Shown here piece after piece: positions 9,308-20,977 of a DNA stretch of 64,000 nucleotides. Location of the stretch: contig CM061142.1 of the NCBI GenBank assembly GCA_030789695.1, positions 570,019,281 through 570,083,280 of the forward strand, given 5' to 3'. The position numbers and the translations under genes were made by a program. Under the pieces are notes generated by a model. It was given only the letters and a program-made list of their open reading frames with translations, ran no database searches and was not told where the DNA came from. Source of the stretch: Scilla litardierei (Eukaryota; Streptophyta; Magnoliopsida; Asparagales; Asparagaceae). Position 1 is the stretch's first letter. Every line of letters starts with the position of its first letter.

Positions 9308-12300
9308 TCACGAGTCCGGAAACAAAAGTGGGAAACGCTCTCGCATCTCATCTTCATTCTCCCAAGTAGACTCTCCAGGTGAGCCGTGTCGCCACATCAC
9401 CCTCACAAGATTGACAATCTTGTTCTGAAGCGATTTCTGACGCCTGTCCAGAATCTGCACTGGATGCTGGTCATACGTCAAATCTGGGTGAACGGTAATC
9501 TCCGAAAAATCCACAGCATGAGATGGATCACTAATGTATCGACGAAGCTGCGACACATGGAAAACATTGTGAACTCCTTCCAAAGATGGCGGCAAGGCCA
9601 AGCGATAAGCTAACTCGCCAACTTTCTCCAGAATGTCAAACGGTCCAATGTATCGCGGGCTCAACTTCCCTCGCTTCCCAAAACGAATCACACCACGATT
9701 CAGGGAAATCTTCAAGAACACATGGTCGCCCGGCTGAAACTCCAAAGGACGACGTTTAGCATCCGCCCAATGCTTAAAACGGTCCTGAGCAATCCTCAAC
9801 CTCTCCCGAATATTCCTGACGATATCCACGGCCTCCACGATCATCTCAGGTCCCAACAACTCCCGATCACCAACGTCATCCCAACTCAATGGCGATCGAC
9901 ATTTCCTCCCATAAAGAGCGGTGAAAGGCGCCATGCCAATACTCGCCTGGAAGCTGTTGTTGTAAGAGAACTCCACCAAATGTAGATGGTCCTCCCACGA
10001 ACCCTTGAAATCCAACATGCACGCCCTCAGCATGTCTTCCAAAATCTGAATCGTCCTCTCGGACTGGCCATCCGTCTGCGGATGGTACGCCGTGCTGAAA
10101 CTCAGACGCGTACCCAAGCTCTTCTGCAAACTCTGCCAGAACTGAGATGTGAACCTCGTGTCTCTGTTAGACACGATACTCACGGGGACTCCATGAAGTC
10201 GCACGACCTCCTGCACGATTCACGTTACATCACTATCCAAACTAGGAAAAGGAAATAAAAACGGAGAGTAAAAGAATTTTACCTCCATATATCTCCTTGC
10301 TAGCGCCTCAGTGGGATGTCCCACTCGGAACGGAATAAAGTGCGCAGATTTGGTCAATCGATCTACGATCACCCAAATCGCGTCATTCTGCTTCGGACTC
10401 CGAGGTAGTCCAGTCACGAAATCCATAGTGATGTGTTGCCATTTCCACTCCGGAATCGGAAGCGGTTGTAGCAACCCGGCCGTACGCTGATGCTCCGCCT
10501 ACACTTGCTGGCAAACCAAGCACTTGGCTACACTCCGAGCCACACTCCTCTTCATACCATGCCACGAATAATTCAGACGAAGATCCTGGTACATCTTGGT
10601 GCCACCAGGATGCACAGAATACGGCGAACTGTGTGCCTCCACCATTAACTCCTCTCTGATATCCCCAGCTGGCACACACAACCTGGCTCCAAACCTCAGC
10701 GAGCCATCCTCATGAATCAAAAAGTCAGTCCGCAGACCGGCTTCCACCTGCTCCCGAATCTTCACCAGCTTCGGATCCTCAGCCTGGACAGCCTTAATCC
10801 GATTCACGATCGTCGACTGTACCTGCATGTACATCAACGAAAAAGCCTCCCCAGGAAGAACAATCTCCACGCCAGACTCGCAAAAATCCTGCTGCAATCT
10901 CCACTGCGAGGTCAAGACCATCACCGTTGGAAGCCTACTCAGCGCATCATGGACCACATTCACCTTGCCAGGGTGAAACTACAAATCAATATCATAATCC
11001 GCCATAAGCTCCAACCATCGACGCTGTCGCATGTTGAGCTCCTTCTGAGTGAAAATATACTTCAAGCTTTTGTGATCGGTGAAGATCTTCACTTTCTCAC
11101 TCAGCAGGAAGTGCCTCCAAATCTTAAGAGCAAACACAACGGCAGCCAACTCCAAATCATGCGTCGGGTAATTCTTCTCATGAACCTTAAGCTGACGAGA
11201 CGCATACGCCACAACATGCCCATGCTGATGCAACACACAACCGAGACCCTTGCCAGAAGCATCGCAAAAGATCTCAAATCCACCGCTGCGATCAGGCACA
11301 ACCAGAATAGGGGCAGTCGTCAACCTCTCCTTCAGAATACCAAAAGCACTCTCACAATCACCCGACCAAACAAAAGCAACATCCTTCCGCGTCAACCTGG
11401 TCATCGGCTCAGCAATACGAGAAAAGTCATTAATGAATCGCCGATAATAACCAGCAAGTCCAAGGAAACTCCAAATCTCAGACGCAGACGACGGAACATG
11501 CCACTCCCTGATGGCCCTAATCTTCTTGGGATCCACTGAAATACCATCTCCAGTCACCACATGCCCCAGAAAAGCAACTCTGTCCAGCCAAAACTCGCAT
11601 TTCGAAAACTTAGCATACAACCGATGCTTCCTCAAAATCTCCAACACCGTCCTTAAGTGCGAGGCATGCTCTTCCTCCGACTTCGAATAGATCAGAATGT
11701 CGTCAATGAAGATAACGACAAACTTATCCAAAAATTCGTAGAAAATCAGGTTCATCAGATTCATGAAAACTGCGGGCGCGTTAGTTACGCCGAAAGGCAT
11801 AACCACGAACTCATAGTGTCCATACTTCGTCCTGAACGCTGTCTTCGGAACATCTCCCTTCTTCACCTTCAACTGATGGTAACCACTCCTCAAATCCAAT
11901 TTAGAAAACACCCTCGAACCTCCAAGCTGATCAAAAATATCATCGATGCGAGGTAACGGGTATTTATTCTTAATGGTCACCGCATTCAACTCCCGATAGT
12001 CCACGCACATGCGACGCGAACCATCCTTCTTCTTTACCAGCAACACCGGTGCTCCCCACGGAGACACACTAGGATTAATATAACCCTTCTGCAAGATCTC
12101 ATCCAACTGCTTCCTTAACTCTTCCAATTCAGCGGGTGCCATACGATACGGCGCCTTCGAAATTGGCTGCGCACCTGGAACAAGATCAATAGAAAATTCT
12201 AGAGCTCGATCAGGTGGCAAACCAGAGATCTCCTCAGGGAAGACGTCACCAAAATCACGCACCACAGCTGGCCACTCCAACTCCATCTGCATAGCCACGA

Positions 12301-12702
12301 CATCCACTGGTCTGGCCCAAAATCTGACCGGACCCAGCGAACTGCTACCACGACTGAACTCAAATACTGGATGTCCGGGAATCTCGAACACCACCTTCTT
12401 TCTCCGACAGTCGATCGTAGCATAGAAGCTTGCAAGCCAGTACATCCCAAGGACCGCATCGTAATTGATGATGTCGTGGACAATGAAATCAGCACAAAGC
12501 TCACGCCCACAAACCACCAACGGGCAAGAATTGCACCCACGATGCACCGAGACTACACTGTTCCCTGTGACGATATTCCAACTCTTAGGAAGAGGGGACG
12601 TCGACAAGGAATGCTTCTCCATGAAGCTCCGGGCTAGAATGCACATCGATGCACCAGAGTCAAAGAGGACTCGTGCAGGAAATGTGCAAACCAAAACCAC
12701 AC
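9308..12702 (-). pseudogene. Ty3/gypsy chromovirus pol (protease, RT, RNase H, integrase, chromodomain), inactivated
   Basis: Domains run in the gypsy order. The aspartic protease core LFDSGAS is near 12,660. RT has YPLPRIDD and the catalytic VIFIDDIL motif near 11,700. RNase H has [10 protein letters not shown] and TDHKS. The integrase HHCC zinc finger ends in CLVCQQ near 10,510, and its DDE core includes [18 protein letters not shown] and later YNNSF. The C-terminal chromodomain-like VQILDRR...ESTWENE near 9,350 places it in the Del/Tekay-like chromoviruses. In-frame TAG stops at 10979-10981 and 10499-10501 break the frame. A 72-base intron-like segment (10211-10282) splits the integrase, and a 111-base one (12703-12813) separates pol from gag. 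The product would have made cDNA and integrated it; this copy cannot. Confidence 0.92.
10211..10282 (-). other. 72-bp GT-AG intron-like insertion in integrase
   Basis: Read on the minus strand it begins GAG|GTAAAATTC, is T-rich and ends CGTGCAG|GAG. It has an in-frame TGA. It sits between the conserved [10 protein letters not shown] and EVVRLHGVP blocks of the integrase core, which are adjacent in related elements. Removing exactly these 72 bases makes the frame continuous. Splicing is inferred. Confidence 0.6.
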
Positions 12703-12813
12703 CTAACAAGCAATTAACAATCAAATCCTAGTCTAGCACTGATCATGAGCAAGCAACCAACATAATCAAAGATCAAACTACTAAGGAAGATAAATAGCTA
12801 GAATGAGCGTTAC
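12703..12813 (-). other. 111-bp GT-AG intron-like segment between gag and protease
   Basis: Read on the minus strand it begins TTGCAG|GTAACGC, is T-rich, contains several stops in the reading frame and ends TTGTTAG|GTGTGG. Both flanks are conserved gag-pro linker sequence, and removal restores one frame from Gag into protease (phase 1). It could regulate the Gag to Pol ratio by splicing, as the differently placed intron of Ogre elements and splicing of some plant copia elements do. Confidence 0.62.
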
Positions 12814-13945
12814 CTGCAATAACTTCATCCACGGCCATGCTCTCCTCCTCAGTCATCAGAAAGGCCTGCCCTCTCGGCGGAACAGCCTGCCGAAAGGCCT
12901 GTCTCTGTGGAACAAGGGGCGCTCCACGTCCAACGGGCACAGGAGCTCGCTGCTGCAACGGATGTGCTGCAATAGGAGCCCGCCAAGGCTGCCTCGACTT
13001 CGGACACTCCCGGATGGTGTGGGCAGGATCTCCGCAGACAATGCACTGCCCCAGAAACCTCCTACACTGATCCCTGAGGTGTCCAGTCTTGCCACAGAAA
13101 TGGCAAGTCTTCAGAATAGGCCCTCCTGGCCTCTTGAACTGCACCGGATGATTAGGCTTGAAACCAGGCCTAACCACCGCCCTGGCCTGCTCCATAGGCC
13201 TCTTCCCAGCTCCGGAAACATGTCCCTTCCTCTGATTCAAATTCAACTCTTGCCGCCTCGCAGCAATCAGAACCTTCTGATATGTCTCCAAGTCAGAAGA
13301 GGTCACAAAGCTCTGAAGCTCCAAGGCAAGTCCCAGAAGAAATCGCTGAGCTTTCTCATCGGCATCTTGCACCATCTTAGGTGCAAACCGACTGAGCCTC
13401 ATGAACTCTTGGTGGTACTGATCCACCGACAAGCTCCCCTACTTCAGATCTATAAAGCGCTGCAGCATCACCTGCCTAGCAGCCTTCGGGAAGAACTCTC
13501 CATCAAATCTGGACTTGAAGGTAGCCCAGACGATCGGCTCCACCAGCATCTTCTCTTCTGCATCCCACCAATTCCTGGCGTTTTCCTTCAGCTGCCTCTT
13601 AGCCAAATCAACCCATTCAGCCGGGTTAATCTTCGCCATCGCAAGGTTATCCTCAATGTTCCTTATCCACTCGTCGGTAGCCAGAGGACCCTCAGATCCA
13701 TCAAAATATGCGGGACCCAGCTCCCGAAATTGCTTCGCTCCCGGCTCAGAGCGAGGGGCATCCGGAAGGGCCCGGGCAGCTCGAGCAAGTGGAGCATTCT
13801 GGACGTGCAGGAGCACGCCCTGCTGCACTTGCATCATCTGGATCATCATCCGCATCATCTCACCGTTGGTGGGTTCCCGCTCAGGCTCCTCATCATGAGG
13901 AGGCGCACCACTACCTCCACCACGGGTGAATCGCCTTCCTGCCAT
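12814..13945 (-). pseudogene. Ty3/gypsy chromovirus gag, one nonsense mutation
   Basis: The frame starts MAGRRFTRGG at 13945 and shows a retrotransposon gag core (WIRNIEDNLA, WWDAEE, FFPKAARQ, then QYHQEFMRLSRFAPKMV). A single CCHC zinc knuckle follows (CHFCGKTGHLRDQC), with a second cysteine cluster (CIVCGDPAHTIREC). Gag forms the virus-like particle and packages RNA. A TAG stop at 13439-13441 interrupts it at residue 169, where relatives usually have glutamine. The frame continues downstream to the intron-like segment at 12813. The leader between 13946 and 14088 has no gene. Confidence 0.9.
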
Positions 13946-14088
13946 CTAGTGACACAGAAAACGAAGCAGATTAGACTCATAGCTTATGACTCGGATATCG
14001 AATTTATTTGTTGGACAATCTTATATTATTATTGTTATCCCTGATAATTGCAGTTACAGAGTGACCTGCATGGGCCACTACTAAAACC

Positions 14089-16548
14089 TGTCACGCCCCG
14101 CTTCCCTAAAATGGAGGCGCGACGTGAGAAGGTCCGCACGAGAGTGGAGCTGCGAAGCCCCAAACCCGATAAGCATCAATTTAGTATAAGCAGGTCCCTG
14201 TAATCGCAAAAGGAACAACAATAATAATAATAATAATGAGACGGATATAAAATACCAATCCCAAAGTTCGTCCACAAAATATTCAACATCACAGAAAAGC
14301 CACCAGGCTAACAGAAAAGAGTCTAAGGCCCAGAACAAGTTCAACAAAACAACACAAACATAACAGAGTATCGAACTAGGTGCCACGCACCGACAACTAA
14401 GCAGTCCAACAAAAGTAGCTAAACGACGACACTAAGACTGATCCCCAGTGTCAACGTAGTCCTCGATCAACGCGGGTCCTGACTCAGCGTCAGCGAACAC
14501 CACGTCCTCAGCAAGTAACTCAGGCTCGGGCTCTAACATGTGTCACCCAAAAGAGAAAAGGGACACATGTCAGCAAGTCGAAAGACTTGTGCAAGGAAAT
14601 GGGAATAAAGGTAAACTAGCAACCTAGCAGTTAAAACATGGTGCATGGCAAGTAAAGTAAGGTGGTAGCAAGTAAAGTAAAGGAGAGTACAAGTGGCAAG
14701 TGGTTGCTGTGACAAGTAGTGTCAAGTAACAAGTACAAGTACAAGGGATCACTCAACGAGTGCCCTGTGCCCTCAGGCTGTGTTCAAGTGTCAAGTACAA
14801 GGGATCACTCAACGAGTGCCCTATGCCCTCAGGCTGTGATGCGCTCGTCTTCTGGAACACGAGCCAGAAAGTGTATTTAACAAGTATGGCGTAGGGGTGC
14901 ACCTAGCCGGAACAAGTAGCACTAGTATGTAGCGATGCTACGCAATCACGATGAGTATTCAAGTATGCAATGACATGAGCAGATATTCGCGTACCGTTAA
15001 TAGAAATTAAACGTGACAGGCAGAATGCAATGACATGAACATATTCGCGTACCGTTAATTAAATTAAACATGGCAGTTAAAATGCAATATCAGGTAAGGA
15101 TGCATGGATGACATGAACAGTTAATACGCGTACCGTTTAGGGAAATTAAACGTGACATACAAGCATGATGAGGGTGACGGACCAAGCTTCGTTGTCAAGC
15201 TAGGTCAATGGCGTCTAAACGGCTATCCTTTCACCGTCTAGTCTCTTTTACGCTAAAGCAAGGTAAATGGCCTAAAACATGGCCTAAATCAAGAGATGCA
15301 AGTTTCACTTGCCTGATACCGGGATTGACGAGCAATGAAGATCGTCACACAAGCTAACTACGGAATGGATCACTGTTATGGCAAAACAATTATTAGCACA
15401 ATGATCCTAAATAAGTTTCTTATTAGAACCCTAATCATCTAATCAATCCATTTTATTAGGGTTTCACAATGTCAATGTGGGTTATGCTAAAATTAAAGGA
15501 ATCGAGTATTACCGCGTAGGGAACGGAAGAATAATGCCGAGCAACCACGGCGACGGAAGAAACGCTCCGGGGAACCTAGGGTTCAGATCTGGAAATGATT
15601 GGAGAAGTTTGGAGAAATAGGGCTTTGGGGGATTTTGGGGGTTTGATGGAGATTTGGGGAAGATGAGAGGTGGAAAGAGTGGAGGGAGGGTTTGGATGAT
15701 GGAGGATGAGCTTGGATGAAGGAAATAGGGTTTTGGGGAAGATGGGGGCTCAAAGGGGAAGAAATTAGGGTTTTGGGTCGTGAGGGAGGAGAAGAAAACG
15801 TTTGGAGGGGTATTTATAGAGTTTGGTGGCGGCTAGGGCAAAACTAGGGTTTCCTGCACTGCTTAGTCGGTCAAAGACCAACTGCTGACCGACTAGTTTG
15901 AGAACTAGTCGGTCGGTTGACCAACGCAGACCGACTAAGTGTAAACAGTAGCTCCAGTCGAAAACCTGAACTAAGAGTTAGTCGGTCCAAGAACAACTAC
16001 TGACCGACTAGTTTGAGATCTAGTCGGTCGGTGAACGTTCTTAGACCGACTAAGAGTAAACAGTAACTAGTGTCAAAAATAGTTGATGAGTTAGTCGGTT
16101 AAAGAAGCATTGCCGACCGACTAGTTTGCAACCTAGTCGGTCAACCAATGTTCTTAGACCGACTAACGATAAACAGTAACTCCTGAATAATTTAGGAAGC
16201 CAACTAGTCGGTCCAAGAAGGATTGCCGACCGACTAGATCGTCATCTAGTCGGTCGGTGGCCCTTCTTACACCGGCTAATTAGCACAAAAAGTTCCGATA
16301 CGGAGCGCGGAGCTCCGGGATCGATTCCTAAGACTCCTAGGCTTGATCTAAAAGTAAGATACGACCGTTATGAAGCCCGTCATGAATGACTTACTCCGAA
16401 ATCGACGATCCTAATGAAGAAATGAGAAAACACGACGAAACGATCAAAAATGAAAGTTACGGAGACGAAAACCACACATGAGGAGGAAATCCACCAAAAC
16501 ATATATTATATTATAATAATTCCAGATACATGAAAAGCAGTCGTTACA
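14089..16548 (-). repeat. 5' LTR of minus-strand chromovirus, complete
   Basis: It is bounded by TG...CA on both strands: TGTCACGCCCCG at 14089 and GTCGTTACA at 16548, a length of 2,460 bp. It carries the U3 array (15863-16277), a TATA box (about 15811-15820), a purine/CT-rich leader, ~60-bp tandem repeats (14955-15170) and a tandem pair at 14741-14840. The right flank (16549) is the inside of a copia-type gag, so the element landed in that repeat. The matching left flank is not in the window, so the target duplication cannot be checked. Confidence 0.9.
15863..16277 (-). promoter_or_regulatory. U3 array of ACCGAC/GTCGGT inverted repeats (chromovirus 5' LTR)
   Basis: This is the best preserved chromovirus copy of the array, with four double-hairpin units separated by spacers containing GTAAACAGTA or GATAAACAGTAACT. 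On the minus strand it is directly upstream of the TATA box near 15,815. Confidence 0.75.
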
Positions 16549-17981
16549 AGTTGGACATGGAAGCTTTGGCCGATATGGCAAAGAAGTTCGACCAATTCTT
16601 CCGACAAGGTAAGTTGAAGAGTAAATCAAAATTTATTTCGACTAATGTCTCCTCTCCCGTGTGTTATAAATGCAACAAACCAGGACATATTAAGCCGGAT
16701 TGTCCTCTAAACAAACACAAGGAGAAATGGAAGGCATCCAAGCATGACAAGTCGAGAAGGTACAAGAAAGGACTTGTCGGCACATTCACCGACTCTGACG
16801 AGGACTCCTCAAGTGGAGAGTCGGACGATGAAAACGTGGAGAAAGCACACACGTGCTTCTTGGGAAAAGAGGAACGTGATCAAGAGACCTCCTCCGATGA
16901 AAGCGAGGATGAAAGTGAGGATGGAGGCGGAGAGGTAACCATGGATGAACTTAGATTAGCCAACGAACAACTTTGGAATAATTTTTCTAATTTGGCTACT
17001 AGATTTATTAAGACTAAAAATGAGTTAACTAGTCTTCAAGCCTCGCCTAAGCATATCATCGTCAACAACGACACCGTTGTTGAAGGGTTGAGAAATGAGA
17101 TTTAAAATCTCAAATCTCAACTTGAGCATGCTCATATCGAGGATTCGGATGAACATGTGATAGCGGATTTGACGTCTCAAAACTCAACGTTGAGTATTGA
17201 GAATAAAAATCTTAAATCACGTGTTTGCACACTCACATCGCAAGTGTCCACCTTGGATGCTTCGATGCATTCTCTCACCGAGAAGTATGAGTGCACATTA
17301 GGCCGAATTCATGAATTCAATAAAGGTAAGGGCCATTTGGATAATATCCTAAATGACTTACTTCCAGCCAATCATCACATTGGCTTGGGGTATAAGATGG
17401 GAGATTCATCCAAATCGTCTGCCACCTTTGTTAGGCCAACTTCCGATGCTTCTACTAGTGGGAGTAAACACTTCATGGGTAGTTCTTCTACCAATGGTGC
17501 TTCCGCTAGGAACACACCCCAATTTGGAAAGAAACCCACTTTGGGTGGACCTCCAAAGAAGGGTCATGCTTTCATGTATACCATGCCACGTAGGAACACA
17601 CATCCTACTCCACATGATAGCATGTTTGATGATTTTTATGCTCCGCATCCACGAGCACGTGCACACCATGTGAGACACACTCATGCACGTGTTCCACCAC
17701 ATGCATATGTTCATTCACATTCTCATATGAATAAGTATCATCATGCACCATTGCATCATATGCCATATGCTTACCCACAACATGCATCACATAGAAATCA
17801 ACAACGTATGCATGTTCCCAATAGGATTAGGACTCCCAAGACATACACTATTTGGGGTCCGAAGAACACTAGCATGCATGCTAAGGATATGTATGTGCAA
17901 TCGTTCATTAATGATATTATTTTGAATGATGATTATGTTGGGAAATCACGGTCCTCGTGGACTTGGTTTCCAAAGGGTTAG
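16549..17981 (+). pseudogene. 5'-truncated copia-type gag copy, with premature stop
   Basis: The frame is nearly identical to residues 233-714 of the intact gag at 20978-23122. The chromovirus LTR cuts its 5' part at 16549. The CCHC knuckle CYKCNKPGHIKPDC, acidic stretch, His-rich tail and the ending SWTWFPKG are present. A TAA at about 17103-17105 replaces a glutamate codon of the intact copy. It therefore yields no full Gag. Confidence 0.9.
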
Positions 17982-19283
17982 TTTCCTTTGACCCTTCATT
18001 GCTTGGTACCATAAGTTTAATTTCATTTTATGGGTACCAAAGCAATTGTGGTAAGAATTGGTTTATTCTTTTTATTTGCATATTGGTCTTGGATGTGCAT
18101 GATTGTTTGAAACTTAAATTCATATTGAATTTGAATTTAGTTGGGCTATGGGTTACGTTAATTTGAATTTAGTTTGTTAACTTTGTTGCCTAACCCATAG
18201 GATCCAAAAGGATTTTTGGATACCAAAATGATGCTTTCTAGGTTCAATCCATCATGGGATACCAACCCTACCAACTCATTGATTTGCAAAGTTTTTCATT
18301 CAAATGGAGTTGATGGTGCTTAAGTGATGCACCAAAGTAGGGGGAGCTTAATGTTGTAAGTATACTCTTTCATTAGATATACATTTGGTATCCATGTGTG
18401 TTGATTGCATGCATTGTTAGAATATCTACGTTGGTATCATTTTGTTTCAATTAGTATGCTAGATTTGTGTATGCCATAAGTTTTATGATGTTCTATATAT
18501 TTTCCTTTGGCATAACACTTTTTGCATGCTACATTTGGTTTTCTCATTGGATTCATTTGTCTCTGATATTGACTTTCGTCGTTCGACGATTTTATGAATT
18601 AAATAGATTTGCTTTTATGAAAACATAGAATTGTTTTCCATGCACTATTTAACTAAGAATGTTGATATTGGAGAGTATGTTCCATAACTCAATAAGTGAA
18701 ATTAATTTGAGTTTTGGATATTTCGATTTTCAATTTTCGCCTATGGTTTGATGATTTCGATTTTCGATTTTCGCATATGGTTTGATGATTTCGATTTCGA
18801 TTTTCGCCTATGGTTTGATGATTTCGTTTTTCGATTTTCGACTATGGCCACGTTGGCACGCTTTGATTTTCTTTGGTATTTTACATTGGTGTCATTTGGA
18901 CCGTGGTCGTATTCTTAGACTCTCATGCCTTTACTTTTAGCCATTGTAATCTTGTCGTTGATCTCCTCCCGCTCTTTTTGCTAATGCCTTAGGGGGAGAG
19001 AATTAATAATGACAATGTGCTAATTGATAATTCAAAGCAATTTACCATGAATCTAATTTGATATGTTAGATTCAGTGGGAGTTAAGATATAAAATGGATT
19101 TAGATCCTAAATTGCAATAATAGGATTCATATTTTATATTTCCCTCGCCTGCTTGATGCGTATGATTATTGTTTAATGCGGAACTAACGTGTCATCAATG
19201 CAGGGGGAGTAAGTAAATTTCATTTGAATCATTATTATTGATTATTATTTATGTTGGTTTGTCATCACCAAAAAGGGGGAGAA
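17982..19283 (+). mobile_element. Non-coding 3' interior of truncated copia-type copy
   Basis: This matches 23123-24424 almost exactly. It has no gene. Four purine-rich GGGGGAG motifs occur at about 18342, 18990, 19203 and 19275; the last abuts the LTR and is the functional polypurine tract. A ~37-bp minisatellite (TTTTCGATTTTCG...TATGGTTTGATGA) lies at 18718-18848. Confidence 0.8.
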
Positions 19284-20896
19284 TGTTGAGTATTGATTAC
19301 CCAGATTTGGTTTTGGATGATGAGCAAACATAAATATCTCGTACTAACTTTCTGTGAGCGCAGTTATGGAGATCGTCGTCAAAAGAATACGTACATCAAA
19401 AGCGACGACTCAAGACTTCTCAATACACGTGACCGTGTGCCTGAAGCTTCGTTGAAGCTCAAGGAGTTTTATTGAAGTCAAGAATGAAGATTGAAGCTTT
19501 GAAGACGGTTCGTCATGTTTTATTTAATGTCTTCTAGCTTCATAGAATAGAATGTTAAGCCTTGAGTAGGACTTACATTATAATCTTCATTTCGCTCATA
19601 TCTTAGAGCTAGGATTGTCTTAGAAGCCATTAGAAACTTTCCCGAAGCCTATCGCTTCTTCCCTCGGCTTCTAGTGCATGTTAGTTGGTTCAAGTAGAAG
19701 AACCAACCGACTAGATGACGATCTAGTCGGTTAGGAATCCTTCTCAGACCGACTAGTTATCATTGCATCTGTACAGCCTAACTTACTGCTTACAGTTAGT
19801 CGATCAAAGCACATCGACCGACCGACTAGTTGTGAAACTAGTCGGTTGGAAGTTGTTCTTAAACCGACTATCTGTTCTTGTATTCAGCCTATTCGATTTC
19901 GAATCTTAGTCGGTCAAAGAACACTCACCGACCGACTAGTTGTGAAACTAGTCGGTTGGCAAGTCTTCTTAGACCGACTAGTTCCTTATTTTCTGAACTT
20001 CTCCTTTTGGCTGTTCAGCTGTTAGTCGGTTCATGTTGAATCACCGACCAACTAGTTGAGAAACTAGTCGGTCAGTGATCCTTCTTTGACCGACTAGTCT
20101 GCTTCAGAATAGAGCCGTTGGAGCATTTATTGCACGAATTTCTCTCCTCTCTTTCCTCTATCCTATTTATACTTGGAGGGGTTCTTTCATAGGATCCAAG
20201 GCTGCATATTTTGGGATTTAGAGAAATCAAAGAGAAGCAAATCAACTCCATTCTAAAGCTATCTCTTCTCACTAGAATTTCTCACTCACTCTTATTTCCA
20301 AGGAGAGATTCATTGATTGTGAGCCTTCCAAGCCAAGGAGCTTGAATCAAGGTCATCAACTCCACCCTAGGCTTCCATTGCTGGTCAACTTCTTGGAGCT
20401 AGGGTTTGGTGACATCTTCCTCCACAACAATCCATCTTTGCCCTAATTTGGTAAGTATACTCAAGGCATAGGATTTTGTGGTAAGTGTTTCATTATTTCA
20501 TTTCAATTGATATTGCAATTGTGTCTCTCAGTTGTGAGAGAGGTTGTGATCCCGGGTTGTGGGAGTCACATTTATATTGTGTATGATTTGGTCTTGTGAA
20601 GGTTTCTCACAAGAATTTCATAGTGCAAAATCTTGGGTTAGTGGTTTCTAACTCAAGAATCCGGAGGGGATCCGGGTGGTTGGGACGTAGGATCACCGGG
20701 AACAAGTCGGGAAGACTTGGGTAGATCCGAACCCGTTACATGCTTTGTTTGCGTTTGTCTATTCTTGTTGTTTGTAGTCTATTCCGCATTTTTGTTTGTG
20801 TGTTTGCACAATAATTAGGAATAACTCTCTTGATTATTTTAAAGTACTATTCACCCCCCCTCTAGTACATGTGCAGTAGCTTCACAGGGCATAACA
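19284..20896 (+). repeat. Copia-type LTR 1 (middle LTR of the tandem array)
   Basis: It starts TGTTGAGTATTG after AAAAAGGGGGAGAA and ends GGGCATAACA before a tRNA-Met primer site. Its length of 1,613 bp equals that of the copy at 24425-26037. It serves as 3' LTR of the truncated left copy and 5' LTR of the intact copy. It includes a U3 array (19681-20099) and the TATA box CTATTTATAC at about 20164. Confidence 0.93.
19681..20099 (+). promoter_or_regulatory. U3 array of ACCGAC/GTCGGT inverted repeats in copia-type LTR 1
   Basis: The four-unit double-hairpin organisation is the same as in the gypsy LTRs. With its upstream flank (from 19593, TTCGCTCATATCTTAGAG) it aligns colinearly with 5723-6227 of the gypsy LARD LTR (507 against 505 bp). 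It ends about 65 bases before the TATA box. Some arms carry AACCGAC or GTCGGTT variants. Confidence 0.8.
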
Positions 20897-20898
20897 AT

Positions 20899-20917
20899 TG
20901 GTATCGGAGCCAGGTTC
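20899..20917 (+). other. Primer-binding site, initiator tRNA-Met
   Basis: TGGTATCGGAGCCAGGTTC begins two bases after the LTR. It is complementary to the 3' end of plant initiator tRNA-Met with one mismatch (G for A at base 8). Confidence 0.88.
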
Positions 20918-20977
20918 AAAGCTATAACAAACAATGACTAGAACGTCTTCAAGGATCGTCAAGGATCTTCTTCAGTT

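Noticed and set aside
12803..14044. 413-codon plus-strand frame
   Set aside because: It is antisense to the well-supported chromovirus gag, with low-complexity content. The same holds for 10712-11539.
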